The notes: generated by a model not told the origin, from the sequence alone. DNA of 64,000 nucleotides from JAFEDN01 sp963844565 (GCA_963844565.1 CAWJON010000001.1:372001-436000), one strand, 5' to 3'; shown: positions 16,903-26,570, counted from the stretch's first letter. Program-made: numbers and translations.

Positions 16903-18051
16903 ATGTCGAAATACAGTATTGCTTGTGGAGCAGGAGACTTATTAAATAACAATATTGTGGAAAAATCATCATCTAATCAGCTAAGTTATTGGCTAACCCT
17001 TTATAATGCTTACTGCAAAGGGCCATTGATCAAACATTTACTGACTATTTTTAATTCTGCCGAGAATATTTGTAAAGCTCCAGCGCCGGATTTATTGGCG
17101 GCAGGAGTGAAAATTCTGCAGATTAAAGCATTGAAAGAACCCGATCTTTATCTCATTGACACAGAAATGCGCTGGGGTCTAGAGAATCAACATAACATTT
17201 TATCCTGGGATCATCCTGCTTTCCCAGAGTGGTTAAAATCTATTTATGATCCCCCTTTGGTTTTATTTACCAAAGGTAAAGTGGAAGCACTTAACCATCG
17301 GCAAATTGCTTTAGTGGGCAGTCGTAATCCCACTCATCCAGGAAAAGAAATCGCTTATAGTTGGGCTCACGAATTAGCAAAGGCTGGGATCACTGTGGTG
17401 AGTGGTTTGGCTATCGGCATAGATGGTGCGGCTCATCAGGGCGCTTTGAGCGCTAAAGGATTTACGGTGGCTGTTTTAGGCAGCGGCCTTGAATTCATCT
17501 ACCCAACCAGACATATCCCTCTTGCAGAAGAGATTATGGAAAATGGCGTGCTAGCGAGTGAGTTTTCACCAAGGACAAGACCATTGGCCCAAAATTTTCC
17601 GCAACGCAATCGAATAATCAGTGGACTTAGTTTAGGCGTCTGTGTCATTGAAGCCGCACCAGGCAGCGGATCTCTCATTACCGCCAAGATGGCAGCGGAA
17701 CAAGGCCGCGAAGTATTTGCGGTGCCGGGTTCGATCCAAAATCCCTTAGCAAAGGGTTGTAATGCGCTGATACAAGAGGGAGCCAAGCTGGTCATGCACG
17801 TTTCGGACATTTTAAATGAATTACAACACTTCAGATCGGATTGTAGTATAATCAAAGATCAATTTATTCCGATGCCGCTTGATTCTTCAATGAAGCAGCT
17901 GTTAGAGTGTGTCGATTATCATGTCACCACCGTAGATCAAATACAGGTGCGTAGCAAAAAACCGATTGAACAGGTGATTGCTTTGATGACCGATTTAGAA
18001 TTACAAGGATGTGTTTATGCAACCGCTGGCGGTTATGTGAGAAGAGTATAA
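16903..18051 (+). CDS. dprA: DNA-processing protein DprA
   Basis: 382 residues from the ATG at 16903; a GTG at 16870 would add 11 residues and overlap fmt, and a GTG at 16960 would remove 19. None has a good ribosome-binding site, so the start is open. A SAM-like N-terminal domain is followed by the Rossmann core: VGSRNPTHPGKEIAY, ITVVSGLAIGIDGAAHQGAL, AVLGSGLEFIYP, FPQRNRIISGLS and EAAPGSGSLITAKMA. A small winged-helix domain ends the protein. DprA loads RecA on incoming single strands during transformation, which together with the pilus genes suggests DNA uptake ability. Confidence 0.93.
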   Translation: MSKYSIACGAGDLLNNNIVEKSSSNQLSYWLTLYNAYCKGPLIKHLLTIFNSAENICKAPAPDLLAAGVKILQIKALKEPDLYLIDTEMRWGLENQHNILSWDHPAFPEWLKSIYDPPLVLFTKGKVEALNHRQIALVGSRNPTHPGKEIAYSWAHELAKAGITVVSGLAIGIDGAAHQGALSAKGFTVAVLGSGLEFIYPTRHIPLAEEIMENGVLASEFSPRTRPLAQNFPQRNRIISGLSLGVCVIEAAPGSGSLITAKMAAEQGREVFAVPGSIQNPLAKGCNALIQEGAKLVMHVSDILNELQHFRSDCSIIKDQFIPMPLDSSMKQLLECVDYHVTTVDQIQVRSKKPIEQVIALMTDLELQGCVYATAGGYVRRV

Positions 18052-18055
18052 AGTA

Positions 18056-18439
18056 ATGACGAAAAATAAAGAAGCGCTATTATTTTTGCATATGATCAAG
18101 GAAGCAACCCAATGGCTCCTTGCATTAACAGAATCACGAATAGATGGATTAGAATCTCCATTACCGGGTTCCATGCGCGTATATACCGAGGAAGAGTGTG
18201 AATATCTGCCATTACCTTGTCGACGTTTTTTATTGGCTATGGAACAGCAAAAAGTTGTTGACCCGGCTTTACGCGAACGTATCATTCATCACGCTTTGGA
18301 ATTGCGGGTCAAAAATGTGGATTTACACGTGATTGAAGGAATTACACGTATCATTTTGTCTCGTTGCCCAGAAAGCGCGAAGGCTTTAGCACGTATGGAA
18401 CTTTTTATGGCTGAAGCCGAAAGTTTTGCGGTCCATTAG
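18056..18439 (+). CDS. smg: DUF494 / Smg family protein
   Basis: 127 residues with the C-terminal part of Smg: MRVYTEEECEYLPLPCRRFL, GITRIILSRC and a helical end. Position between dprA and topA is the usual one for smg in gammaproteobacteria. Family members are about 155 residues, so the N-terminal ~25 residues are shorter here. Function is unknown. It follows dprA by 4 bases and ends 17 bases before topA, in one operon. Confidence 0.85.
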   Translation: MTKNKEALLFLHMIKEATQWLLALTESRIDGLESPLPGSMRVYTEEECEYLPLPCRRFLLAMEQQKVVDPALRERIIHHALELRVKNVDLHVIEGITRIILSRCPESAKALARMELFMAEAESFAVH

Positions 18440-18455
18440 GATTGGAGTTGATCAC

Positions 18456-20744
18456 ATGCCCAATTATGTGGTGATTGTTGAATCACCTGCCAAAGCCAAA
18501 ACCATTGAAAAATATCTAGGCAAAAACTTTAAAGTGATGGCCTCTTATGGTCATGTTCGTGATTTAGTGCCAAAAGAAGGCGCTGTTGATCCAGAGCACG
18601 ATTTTGCCATGAAATACCAGCCTATTGAACGCAATCAACGCCATATGGAGGCGATTAGTAAAGCGGTAAAAAAAAGTGATGGCATTTATTTGGCGCCTGA
18701 CCCTGATCGTGAAGGCGAAGCCATCGCCTGGCATGTTCTTCAACTGCTGCAAGAAGATGATGTTGTCAAAGATAAACCGGTACAACGAGTCGTTTTTCAC
18801 GAAATCACCAAAGCCGCAATTCAAAATGCGGTGGCGCATCCCAGACAAATTTCTTTGGACTTAGTTAATGCGCAACAAGCCCGACGCGCGTTGGACTATT
18901 TGGTCGGTTTTCGATTATCTCCTCTGTTGTGGCGCAAGATTCGACCTGGCTTATCCGCGGGTAGAGTACAAAGCCCAGCGCTACGTATGATCGTTGAACG
19001 TGAAGAAGAAATTGAAAAATTTGTCTCTCAAGAATATTGGACCATACATGCTTATTTAGATGAAACCGGGCAAAAATTTACTGCTCGTTTGATTGAGTAC
19101 CAAGGCAAAAAATTAGAGCAGTTTAGTCTGACCAACGATCAGCAATCCCATGACGTCACCGAAGAATTAAGCCGATTGGCGCAAGGGCAATTACAAGTAA
19201 TTAAAATCAGTAAGAAGGCCCGAAAACGACATCCTGCAGCCCCGTTTATTACTTCAACTTTGCAACAGGAAGCGGCGCGAAAATTAGGTTTTACTGCACA
19301 ACGCACCATGCAGATCGCCCAGCAATTATATGAAGGAATTGATATCGGTGAAGGCGAACTTGGATTGATTAGTTATATGCGTACCGATTCAGTGACTCTG
19401 GCAAAAGAAGCGGTAGACGAAATTCGCGATTATATTAGCCAGCGTTTTGGCAGCGATCAAATACCTGGCGAGCCTAAAATTTACAAATCAAAATCCAAAA
19501 ATGCACAAGAAGCGCATGAAGCGATACGACCAACTTCCGTTTGGCGAGAGCCTGAAGAATTAAAAAAAGCGCTTACCGCAGAGCAACTCAAACTGTATAC
19601 CTTAATCTGGAAGCGAACTGTCGCTTGCCAAATGATAGAAGCAACCATAGACACGGTGGCTGTGGATTTAGCGGTGAAAGATAATATATTCCGAGCCAAC
19701 GGATCCAGCATTGCGGTCCCTGGATTTATTAATGTTTATCAAGAAAGTATGGATGACAAACAGCGTGAAGATGAAGAGGCGCAGAAATTGTTACCACAGT
19801 TGAAAGAAAAACAAATGGTCCCTTTAGAAAAAATAAGTGGCGAGCAACATTTTACCGAACCGCCGCCGAGATTTACCGAAGCAACTTTAGTAAAAGGGCT
19901 AGAAGAGAGGGACATTGGCAGACCGTCAACTTATGCAAGTATTATTGCGACCCTTAAAAATCGTGAATATGTTACCCTTGAGAATAAACGTTTTTTCCCA
20001 ACCGATGTTGGTCGCGTCGTTAACCGATTTTTGACGCAATATTTTCAACGTTATGTCGATTATGATTTTACGGCCAATTTAGAAGATCAATTAGATGACA
20101 TCGCCCGTGGTGACAAAACTTGGGTTCCGGTGCTGGAAGCTTTTTGGAAACCCTTTAAGCAATTGGTCGAGGAAACACAACAAACCGTTAAGCGAAGTGA
20201 CGTCACCCAAGAAAAAACGGATGAACTGTGCCCTGACTGTGGAAAGCCGCTCGTCATTCGTTTGGGCAAAAGAGGAAGGTTTGTGGGTTGTAGTGGTTAC
20301 CCAGAATGTAAATACACACGAAATCTCGGCGAAGAAAAAGCCACCGCTCAGGAGACTGTTGAAGGTCGGAAATGCCCGCAATGCCAATCCGATTTAGTTA
20401 TTAAACAAGGTCAATACGGAAAATTTATTGGCTGCAGTAGCTATCCCGAATGTAAATTTATTGAGCCTTTGGAAAAACCAAAAGATACTGCGGTGCGTTG
20501 TCCTGAGTGTCATCAAGGGACCATTCTGCAGCGTAAATCTAAGCGCGGAAAAATTTTCTACTCTTGTTCGCGATATCCAGACTGTAAATATGCTTTATGG
20601 AACGAGCCAATCCCCGAAGTTTGCCCAAACTGTCACTGGCCCATTTTGACTGTAAAAGTAACGAAGAAAAAAGGCAAAGAAAAAATTTGCCCGCAAAAAA
20701 ATTGCGGTTACACGGCTGCAATCGCCGACAATGAGGAAGAGTAA
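18456..20744 (+). CDS. topA: DNA topoisomerase I
   Basis: 762 residues; ATG at 18456 with TTGGAG 8 bases upstream. Type IA enzyme that relaxes negative supercoils. Toprim acidic residues are in PDPDREGEAI (about 81-90), SAGRVQSPALR follows, and the active Tyr307 is in LISYMRTDSV. ERDIGRPSTYASII and the domain that closes the gate are intact. The C-terminus has four zinc-ribbon units starting CPDCGKP, CPQCQSD, CPECHQG and CPNCHWP; the last has the looser ending CPQKNCGYT. Identity is secure. Confidence 0.97.
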   Translation: MPNYVVIVESPAKAKTIEKYLGKNFKVMASYGHVRDLVPKEGAVDPEHDFAMKYQPIERNQRHMEAISKAVKKSDGIYLAPDPDREGEAIAWHVLQLLQEDDVVKDKPVQRVVFHEITKAAIQNAVAHPRQISLDLVNAQQARRALDYLVGFRLSPLLWRKIRPGLSAGRVQSPALRMIVEREEEIEKFVSQEYWTIHAYLDETGQKFTARLIEYQGKKLEQFSLTNDQQSHDVTEELSRLAQGQLQVIKISKKARKRHPAAPFITSTLQQEAARKLGFTAQRTMQIAQQLYEGIDIGEGELGLISYMRTDSVTLAKEAVDEIRDYISQRFGSDQIPGEPKIYKSKSKNAQEAHEAIRPTSVWREPEELKKALTAEQLKLYTLIWKRTVACQMIEATIDTVAVDLAVKDNIFRANGSSIAVPGFINVYQESMDDKQREDEEAQKLLPQLKEKQMVPLEKISGEQHFTEPPPRFTEATLVKGLEERDIGRPSTYASIIATLKNREYVTLENKRFFPTDVGRVVNRFLTQYFQRYVDYDFTANLEDQLDDIARGDKTWVPVLEAFWKPFKQLVEETQQTVKRSDVTQEKTDELCPDCGKPLVIRLGKRGRFVGCSGYPECKYTRNLGEEKATAQETVEGRKCPQCQSDLVIKQGQYGKFIGCSSYPECKFIEPLEKPKDTAVRCPECHQGTILQRKSKRGKIFYSCSRYPDCKYALWNEPIPEVCPNCHWPILTVKVTKKKGKEKICPQKNCGYTAAIADNEEE

Positions 20745-20830
20745 TCTTCTAAATTTCAATGCCAGAATGAAGCATTAAATATATAAAGTAGTCAACTTAA
20801 TCATCACTCCCATGCGCAGAACCCCTATTT

Positions 20831-20909
20831 TTAACGAAAAATTGTTAAAAATACCGTGAAAAATACAAAAGAATATGATAAAATATAGAAAATAACGATT
20901 TTTCGTTAA
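20831..20909 (+). promoter_or_regulatory. Paired palindromes upstream of the AbiL-like operon
   Basis: TTAACGAAAAATTGTTAA (20831-20848) and TAACGATTTTTCGTTA (20893-20908) share the arms AACGA/TCGTT around an A/T-run and lie 45 bases apart; the second ends just before the ribosome-binding site AAGAGG. AT-rich DNA with TATGAT lies between them. They look like operators for a repressor that keeps the operon silent; no regulator gene is adjacent. Confidence 0.5.
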
Positions 20910-20920
20910 AAGAGGTTTTT

Positions 20921-22114
20921 ATGTTAAAAAAAATTAAAATTACAAATTTTTACAGCATCGGAGAGGAGCAAGAAATTTCATTTGAAGTTTCTCGAAAGGA
21001 CCTGCTTGACGATTCAGCGCGAGAGATATCTAAAGATCAATTTCTAAATTTAGTTACATGTGTTATCGGATCAAATGCTTCCGGAAAAACCACAATTCTG
21101 AGAGCTCTTAGCTTTCTCTGTTGGTTTATCAATGAATCTTATATAAGTATGAAGAATGAAATGCTAATTTCTGTTAATCCGCATATACTTAAGCAAGGTG
21201 AACCTACCAAATTAGAAATTGAATTTTATAATAACGATAATTTTTACAAATACATAATAGAGTTTAACAAAAAGGAAGTTTTGGAAGAAAAGCTTGTTGA
21301 AAAAAAATCAAGAGATCAAAATATTTTTGAAACGACTCGGGTTAATAATAAGCTGGAAATAAAGACAAAAATTAAAATAAATGACACCGACAGAGCACGT
21401 TTTTTAGAACGACCTAATATCCCTTTGCTCTCTTTTTTAATAAATACAGGGTATTTACCCGAAATTTCGTTTTTTAAAAATTTTAAATCCAATGTGCCTC
21501 CCTCAGGCAGTTTTATTTCCCAAGGAATTAATATTTTAAATCTTTCAGAGAAAATGGATAAAAATGAAAATTTGCGTCAAATGATTCTTGAGTTTTGTAA
21601 AGAGGGTGATTTAAATATAGACGATTTTGAATTTAGCAACATCCCTGCTTATAACCCACAGAATCAGGAACCTAAATTCCTACGTTTACTTAATCTTGTT
21701 CATAATTCAAATATCAAAAAATTTACATTACCTATTTATGAAGAGTCTCATGGTACTCAAAAGAATATTTATCTACTTTATGAATTACTGACTATGTTAG
21801 AAGTGGGGGGGGTAGTTGTTATTGATGAAATTGAATCTGGTCTGCATCCCTATCTTGTGAAAAAATTAATATCACTGTTTGAAAGGAAAAATACAAATCC
21901 AAAAAATGCACAACTTATTTTTTCCACCCACCAACATGTTTTATTAAATGATCGATTAAAAACTCAAATTTTTATAGTGGAAAAAGACAATGGAACCTCC
22001 GAGAGTATAATCTATTGTTTAAATGAAATAGAGGGAATTAGAAATGATGAAAACTTTACTAATAAATATCTATCTGGAACGTATGGTGGTATTCCAAAAG
22101 TTAAAGGCTTATAG
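20921..22114 (+). CDS. AAA/ABC-type ATPase of an AbiL-like (RloA/RloB) defence pair
   Basis: 397 residues. Walker A GSNASGKTT (50-58) comes early, after LKKIKITNFYSIGEE, as in RecF/OLD-like ATPases. Walker B VVVIDEIESGLHP is at about residues 300-312, followed by FSTHQHVLL with the switch His. The next gene is RloB, so this pair matches AbiLi/AbiLii (abortive infection) and resembles other ATPase-Toprim defence pairs. The expected action is sensing phage and activating the RloB nuclease-like partner. A run of eight G directly precedes Walker B (VGGVVVIDE). AAGAGG ribosome-binding site. The gene is more AT-rich than topA upstream, consistent with transfer. Confidence 0.85.
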   Translation: MLKKIKITNFYSIGEEQEISFEVSRKDLLDDSAREISKDQFLNLVTCVIGSNASGKTTILRALSFLCWFINESYISMKNEMLISVNPHILKQGEPTKLEIEFYNNDNFYKYIIEFNKKEVLEEKLVEKKSRDQNIFETTRVNNKLEIKTKIKINDTDRARFLERPNIPLLSFLINTGYLPEISFFKNFKSNVPPSGSFISQGINILNLSEKMDKNENLRQMILEFCKEGDLNIDDFEFSNIPAYNPQNQEPKFLRLLNLVHNSNIKKFTLPIYEESHGTQKNIYLLYELLTMLEVGGVVVIDEIESGLHPYLVKKLISLFERKNTNPKNAQLIFSTHQHVLLNDRLKTQIFIVEKDNGTSESIIYCLNEIEGIRNDENFTNKYLSGTYGGIPKVKGL

Positions 22115-22125
22115 GGATTAAAAGA

Positions 22126-22749
22126 ATGGGTAAAAAAAATAGAAGGAAAAAAACTACTGTTTATGTAAGTTATGAAGGAGATAGAGAAGAAAGATTTTTA
22201 AACTTCTTAATCCAACTATATAAGCCAGATTTAAATAATATTAATATTACAACAGGATATCGTAGTGGGGGTACAGCGGATCGAATTGTTAGTTTAGCAT
22301 TAAAAAATAATGATCGAGATAAAGTATTCGCTTGGTGTGATGAGGACTTTGAACCTGATTATCCACTTAGTCAAGAAACTAAAGAAGATCTAGCTAAATG
22401 GTGGAGTATTTTAGAAAATGATATGCCTGCTTTTTTTAGCAATAGATTAAAAAATTTACAACACTCCTTTAATCAAAAGAATAGGAAGCCTATTTTGATT
22501 ATATCTCAGCCGGTCTGTGTTGAAGGGTTCATTTTAAAAATTTTAAATAAAAATATTCCCTATAAAGAATATAATCATCTGGAAAGAGATAAACAAATTA
22601 AAGGATTAAAAAATGCGTTAGAAAATCACATTAAAAATTCTGGTACAGAGACAGAACTTTATAAGCAGACATTAACTATAGAATTTTTAGAGGAAAGAAA
22701 AGAAATTCCTGAGCTTGATCTTCTTTTATCTGTAGTTAGAAATGGATAA
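22126..22749 (+). CDS. RloB/AbiLii-family protein
   Basis: 207 residues, 11 bases after the ATPase gene. YVSYEGDREERFLNFL (Glu17) at the N-terminus and DKVFAWCDEDFEP at about 65-77 fit the Toprim-like acidic pattern of RloB; PVCVEGFILKILN is the conserved C-terminal block. Family knowledge: RloB proteins are found with type I restriction loci and as AbiLii next to AbiLi. The likely role is the effector nuclease of the pair, not shown for this family in general. Full length, with no break visible. Confidence 0.87.
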   Translation: MGKKNRRKKTTVYVSYEGDREERFLNFLIQLYKPDLNNINITTGYRSGGTADRIVSLALKNNDRDKVFAWCDEDFEPDYPLSQETKEDLAKWWSILENDMPAFFSNRLKNLQHSFNQKNRKPILIISQPVCVEGFILKILNKNIPYKEYNHLERDKQIKGLKNALENHIKNSGTETELYKQTLTIEFLEERKEIPELDLLLSVVRNG

Positions 22750-22876
22750 ATTTTATATATTTCTGTCTACCTATGAAAGTACTTTACGGCATGGATCCAA
22801 TTAATTGCTAGTAATCAAGATTTATAATACAATTGCCCGAAGCTTAGTATAGACTATAAATTATAGAGAGAAAATT

Positions 22877-24274
22877 ATGTCCAGAAAACAAGAAGAACTA
22901 TCTGTCCTGAAAGTTCAATTCGTCTCGCTAATATCAAGCATAACCGACGAGAAACAAATATCAAAAAATCGAATTATAAAAGAATTTAAGAATTTAAGAA
23001 GTCAGGCATTAACACTGTACTCTTATATTGGCTGGCAGGCAGATGCAAAAAAAGAACTTGATGGAATGATTGCTAATGCAAAGAAAGCTATTTATCAAAC
23101 CTATATCAGAAAATCGTTGGATACAGCGATTACATTAGCCGATGTATTAATTGCACGGACTAAAAGCAAGACTAAAATTAAAGAATTAAGAGCTGAGCAT
23201 AAGCATTTAAAACAAATGGTAACTGACTTGCTCAAAAATCAAGATGATTTTATTCCGCCTGATGATTGTCAGTTAATTAAACAAAAATATGAAGAAGCCG
23301 TGAGTGCTTTCCTGTTGCGTTATCAAAAACAAGTGGGTCTGACATCACTAAGATTTACTTCGGGAGTAGATGACAAAGTTGACCAGTGTTTAACGAAATT
23401 TGCGGATAGAAATCCTCGGGTAACGGACGTAGCAAAAGCAAAAAAAATTGTATCCGACTGGTATAATCGTCTCGTCAAAGGTGTAGGTGCTTTATTTTCC
23501 CATTATGAAAGTGAATTTAAACATAACCCAATACAAAGAAAATTAATAGAGGAACATTTGTCAAGGGCCGAGCAAAGTTATTCGCATGCTTTAAATGTTT
23601 ATGATTCATTTCTTGTTCCCTCCCAAGAGATTAAAAAAGTTGAACGAACAACAGATTTTCAAGCTCTCTTAGAAAGGGTAGGTAAATTAGAAATAAAAAC
23701 AATTTCTGTTTTTCCCAAAGAAAATATGACCAAAGAGTATAGAGATAAATTATCTGGAGATATAAAGGATTTGAGCAGTATCTTATCATTCATAGAGGTA
23801 AACAGCCACCCAGATAAAGAACTTTTCTATAAACAAGTCAGCTTAATATTAGGTCAACGTAAATTAGATATAACCATTTTAGAAAATATCGCCTTTGATG
23901 AATTTGTAACTGAGAATACACCAATTAACTTGCATCAACCCAATATGTTAGAGAGCTTTGAAAGTATTTTTACTATAATTGAAAATTTTTTTAAAAATAA
24001 GCCAAATTCCGGAGAAAACTTAGAAAAGCATCAGGATATTTTAAGAATAATGGTTAGAAAAATGCATGAGGAACTACCGTCGCCGTATTGTTTAGCAGAG
24101 ATAAATCCTATCTATAATAAAATTTACAAAAAGATACATACATTAAGCTCGCAGCTAAACCATATAAAGCCAAACACTTTTGCTTTTACAGTTAATATGA
24201 CACCAAGCTCTGGCTCAAGCGTAAGTAGCAATAGCAGTGCGACGCATTCTTTTTATTACACTATAAAAAAATAA
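22877..24274 (+). CDS. Hypothetical helical protein, effector-like
   Basis: 465 residues, almost entirely charged alpha-helix (many Lys and Glu; KIKELRAEHKHLKQMV and similar stretches), no signal peptide and no membrane segment. No family recognised. The last ~25 residues change to a Ser-rich tail (SSGSSVSSNSSATHSF) that resembles the tail of the protein encoded next on the other strand. Such short Ser-rich C-termini are common in substrates of Dot/Icm-type secretion, so an effector role is possible but unproven. GAGAG before the ATG. It could also belong with the upstream defence pair; the 127-base gap speaks against one operon. Confidence 0.75.
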   Translation: MSRKQEELSVLKVQFVSLISSITDEKQISKNRIIKEFKNLRSQALTLYSYIGWQADAKKELDGMIANAKKAIYQTYIRKSLDTAITLADVLIARTKSKTKIKELRAEHKHLKQMVTDLLKNQDDFIPPDDCQLIKQKYEEAVSAFLLRYQKQVGLTSLRFTSGVDDKVDQCLTKFADRNPRVTDVAKAKKIVSDWYNRLVKGVGALFSHYESEFKHNPIQRKLIEEHLSRAEQSYSHALNVYDSFLVPSQEIKKVERTTDFQALLERVGKLEIKTISVFPKENMTKEYRDKLSGDIKDLSSILSFIEVNSHPDKELFYKQVSLILGQRKLDITILENIAFDEFVTENTPINLHQPNMLESFESIFTIIENFFKNKPNSGENLEKHQDILRIMVRKMHEELPSPYCLAEINPIYNKIYKKIHTLSSQLNHIKPNTFAFTVNMTPSSGSSVSSNSSATHSFYYTIKK

Positions 24275-24297
24275 TTATGTTAGCTTCCGCTGTGACT
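24273..24297. repeat. 25-bp direct repeat, copy 1
   Basis: Exact match to 26546-26570, same orientation, containing TTAGCTTCCGCTGTGACT. It begins at the stop codon of the helical protein gene. The two copies bracket a 2.27-kb unit holding only the LRR gene. Confidence 0.85.
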
Positions 24298-24386
24298 CAG
24301 TCGCGATTGCTTACCCCAATCCTTCCTTGGTAAAGTTCTACATAAGAGAAAATCCTAAGTTGACGTCTATGCGCTTCACTGGGAGC

Positions 24387-26420
24387 TCAGGTGGAAAAAG
24401 AGTGCTTCGCTTCACTACTACTTATGGAAGAGTTATTTGTAGTGCTGGGTGGCATTAAAGTTATCTGGAATTCAGAAAGTTTGGGCGATGATGGACGTGT
24501 AAGTATCTCTCTAACGCCTTGATAGAGCGGAGAACCTATTTCGCAAGCCCCAATTATATTGGCGAGCATAGTCCTTGCATTTCTCAGGTGGTAAAAATCT
24601 CTTAAACTTTGCAAAAATTGAGGTTGTTGTGAAGGATTAGTTTGCAATCTAGTAATAGTAGCAACAAGCAATTCATTATCCAAACTCATGTACTCAAGCA
24701 GTTTCGATGTAATGGGTAGCGTCACATTTTTCTTCAGCAGTAGTTTAATCCAAGCATAATATGTTGGAGAAACATTATAATGTTCTAAAAAACGTTGCAA
24801 TACCCTTCCCAAAATCAAAGTGTCCTCAACCGTAGAGAGCCAATTATAAACCTTGTCTTGCCATTTCTCGGGTAGGTTACAAATTTCTATATCCAATATA
24901 TTTTCACGCTCTACTGGGTGCTCTAATAAAATTTCACACGCATTAGTAAATAAGTAATCAATTTTTTCTGAAGCTGCCTTTGGTAATGATTCAAACACTA
25001 TAGTATTTTCATCGCTAAATCGTCCTATGGTCTCGATTCCATATAGAAAAAGAAATTCACTTAAACATCTTTCAAATATCTTCATATCTCCGGGATTTTT
25101 TGTAAAGGATGCAAAACGAATAGTCATTTTTTCTAAATTATTGATTGTTTCATAAGAGTTTTTTCCAGTTTGTTTTATTTGAGCTAAAAAATTATAAAAC
25201 AATTTTCTTTCAGTCATATTCATATGTAAAAAATTTCGCACAGAACTTTTTGAATCAGGGGCTTTAGTCCTTATTTCATAAATTAAATATTCCATTATTA
25301 TATTTATAATTACTGGTGGAAGTAATAATCCAACCAGACTCTTTTCTTTTTTTGATTCTTCAAAGAACCGAGAATTACGGGAAGTTTGTGATTCTATTAT
25401 CGCAGCTAATATTTTATAGTCTTTAACTAGATGAGTATCTGCTAAAAAATGATTCCTATTAATGCCTGGCAATGAACATAACGAAAAATTGAGTGTTAAG
25501 GCATTCATAAGTATTACATAACTGATCATGCTGGCTTGACTCTGACCTTGACCTTGTAACTTTACCTCCTTAAGGGAAGTGTTAGTAGGGAGTACTTCAC
25601 TTAATGCATTCATAGATTTGTCTATCCCTAAATTGTTAGATAAATCTAATTGCTCACCGCTTCTGGTAGCAAATATTTTGATTAATTGACTACATCCATC
25701 CCCATCAATAGAATTATTTTCTAAAACCAGGTTAGTGAGTTCTGCACTCTTTTTGAGTTGGTTTAAAAAAACAGGAAAGGAGGAATTGTCTTGAAATTTA
25801 AAATTGGAGCCCAACTTAAGGTATCTGAGTTTTTTTAATTTAAATAATATTTCCGCAGCAGTCCCAGGGGTTATATCATTATTCGACAAATTGAGATCAG
25901 TTAAAAGAGGGAAATCGGCTAATTTCAAATCCTTTACCACAGAAAGTTCGCGTCTATTAATGCAAAGATGTTTTAAGCCGGCCCTATGGGCGTAAATCAA
26001 TCGCATATCCCTTTCTGTCAATGGTGGGCAGGACGTGATCGCATAAAGAGAGCTTAAAGATAGATCTAAATAAGTTATTATCTTACGGGTTGGTAATAAC
26101 TTCTCTTCCCCTATCATAGAATTATTGTAACCACTACCCTCGATTCTAATCTTCAAGTTTTGAAGCCCTGTTTGAATTATGGTACCCAATAACTCAGAGT
26201 ATCTAACGTTCTCATTAGAGGGGATAATGCTAAAAGCAGGTCCATAATAGAAATTAACTTTCTCTAAGTTAGAGCCAAAAAAAGTATCGCAGAAAGTTTT
26301 AATATGCGCTTTCAATATGTTTTGATCTGGGGCCTCTATCGTGGCCATATATTGGGTCCCATACCGGCCGGTCGTATGTGATAAAGAGTCATCAGAAAAG
26401 CAAAAAATAATATTGAACAT
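24387..26420 (-). CDS. Leucine-rich-repeat protein, effector-like
   Basis: 677 residues from the ATG at 26420 (AAGGGGG 8 bases upstream); an ATG at 26438 would add six. Residues ~120-300 contain leucine-rich repeats of the ribonuclease-inhibitor kind: LTDLNLSNNDIT, LRYLKLGSN, LTNLVLENNSIDGDG, LDLSNNLGI, LKEVKLQG. The rest is helical and without recognised motifs. The C-terminal tail is Ser-rich (NNSSISSSEAKHSFST). LRR proteins of this type in intracellular bacteria are often injected into host cells, which is the suggested role. The gene lies between exact 25-bp direct repeats next to glyS, so it appears to be an insertion. Confidence 0.82.
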   Translation of the reverse strand: MFNIIFCFSDDSLSHTTGRYGTQYMATIEAPDQNILKAHIKTFCDTFFGSNLEKVNFYYGPAFSIIPSNENVRYSELLGTIIQTGLQNLKIRIEGSGYNNSMIGEEKLLPTRKIITYLDLSLSSLYAITSCPPLTERDMRLIYAHRAGLKHLCINRRELSVVKDLKLADFPLLTDLNLSNNDITPGTAAEILFKLKKLRYLKLGSNFKFQDNSSFPVFLNQLKKSAELTNLVLENNSIDGDGCSQLIKIFATRSGEQLDLSNNLGIDKSMNALSEVLPTNTSLKEVKLQGQGQSQASMISYVILMNALTLNFSLCSLPGINRNHFLADTHLVKDYKILAAIIESQTSRNSRFFEESKKEKSLVGLLLPPVIINIIMEYLIYEIRTKAPDSKSSVRNFLHMNMTERKLFYNFLAQIKQTGKNSYETINNLEKMTIRFASFTKNPGDMKIFERCLSEFLFLYGIETIGRFSDENTIVFESLPKAASEKIDYLFTNACEILLEHPVERENILDIEICNLPEKWQDKVYNWLSTVEDTLILGRVLQRFLEHYNVSPTYYAWIKLLLKKNVTLPITSKLLEYMSLDNELLVATITRLQTNPSQQPQFLQSLRDFYHLRNARTMLANIIGACEIGSPLYQGVREILTRPSSPKLSEFQITLMPPSTTNNSSISSSEAKHSFST

Positions 26421-26545
26421 GTTTCTTTCCCCCTTCATATTTTGCCTACTTTAAAGAACTAACGAAAACTATAGCACTGCCATCGATACACATCAATTGA
26501 AATAACCAATAACCAAAGGAGCAATAAAAGGCTGTATTCTTATTA

Positions 26546-26570
26546 AATTATGTTAGCTTCCGCTGTGACT
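26546..26570. repeat. 25-bp direct repeat, copy 2
   Basis: Exact match to 24273-24297. Its last base overlaps the stop codon (26570-26572) of the glyS frame that would be read without the frameshift, so the repeat lies at the natural 3' end of glyS. Confidence 0.85.

Noticed and set aside
17725..17745. GGGTTCGATCC, like a tRNA T-loop
   Set aside because: Inside the conserved dprA coding frame with no tRNA-like stems around it.
15923..18051. Missing peptide deformylase gene next to fmt as a sign of loss
   Set aside because: def may lie elsewhere in the genome; the window cannot show absence.
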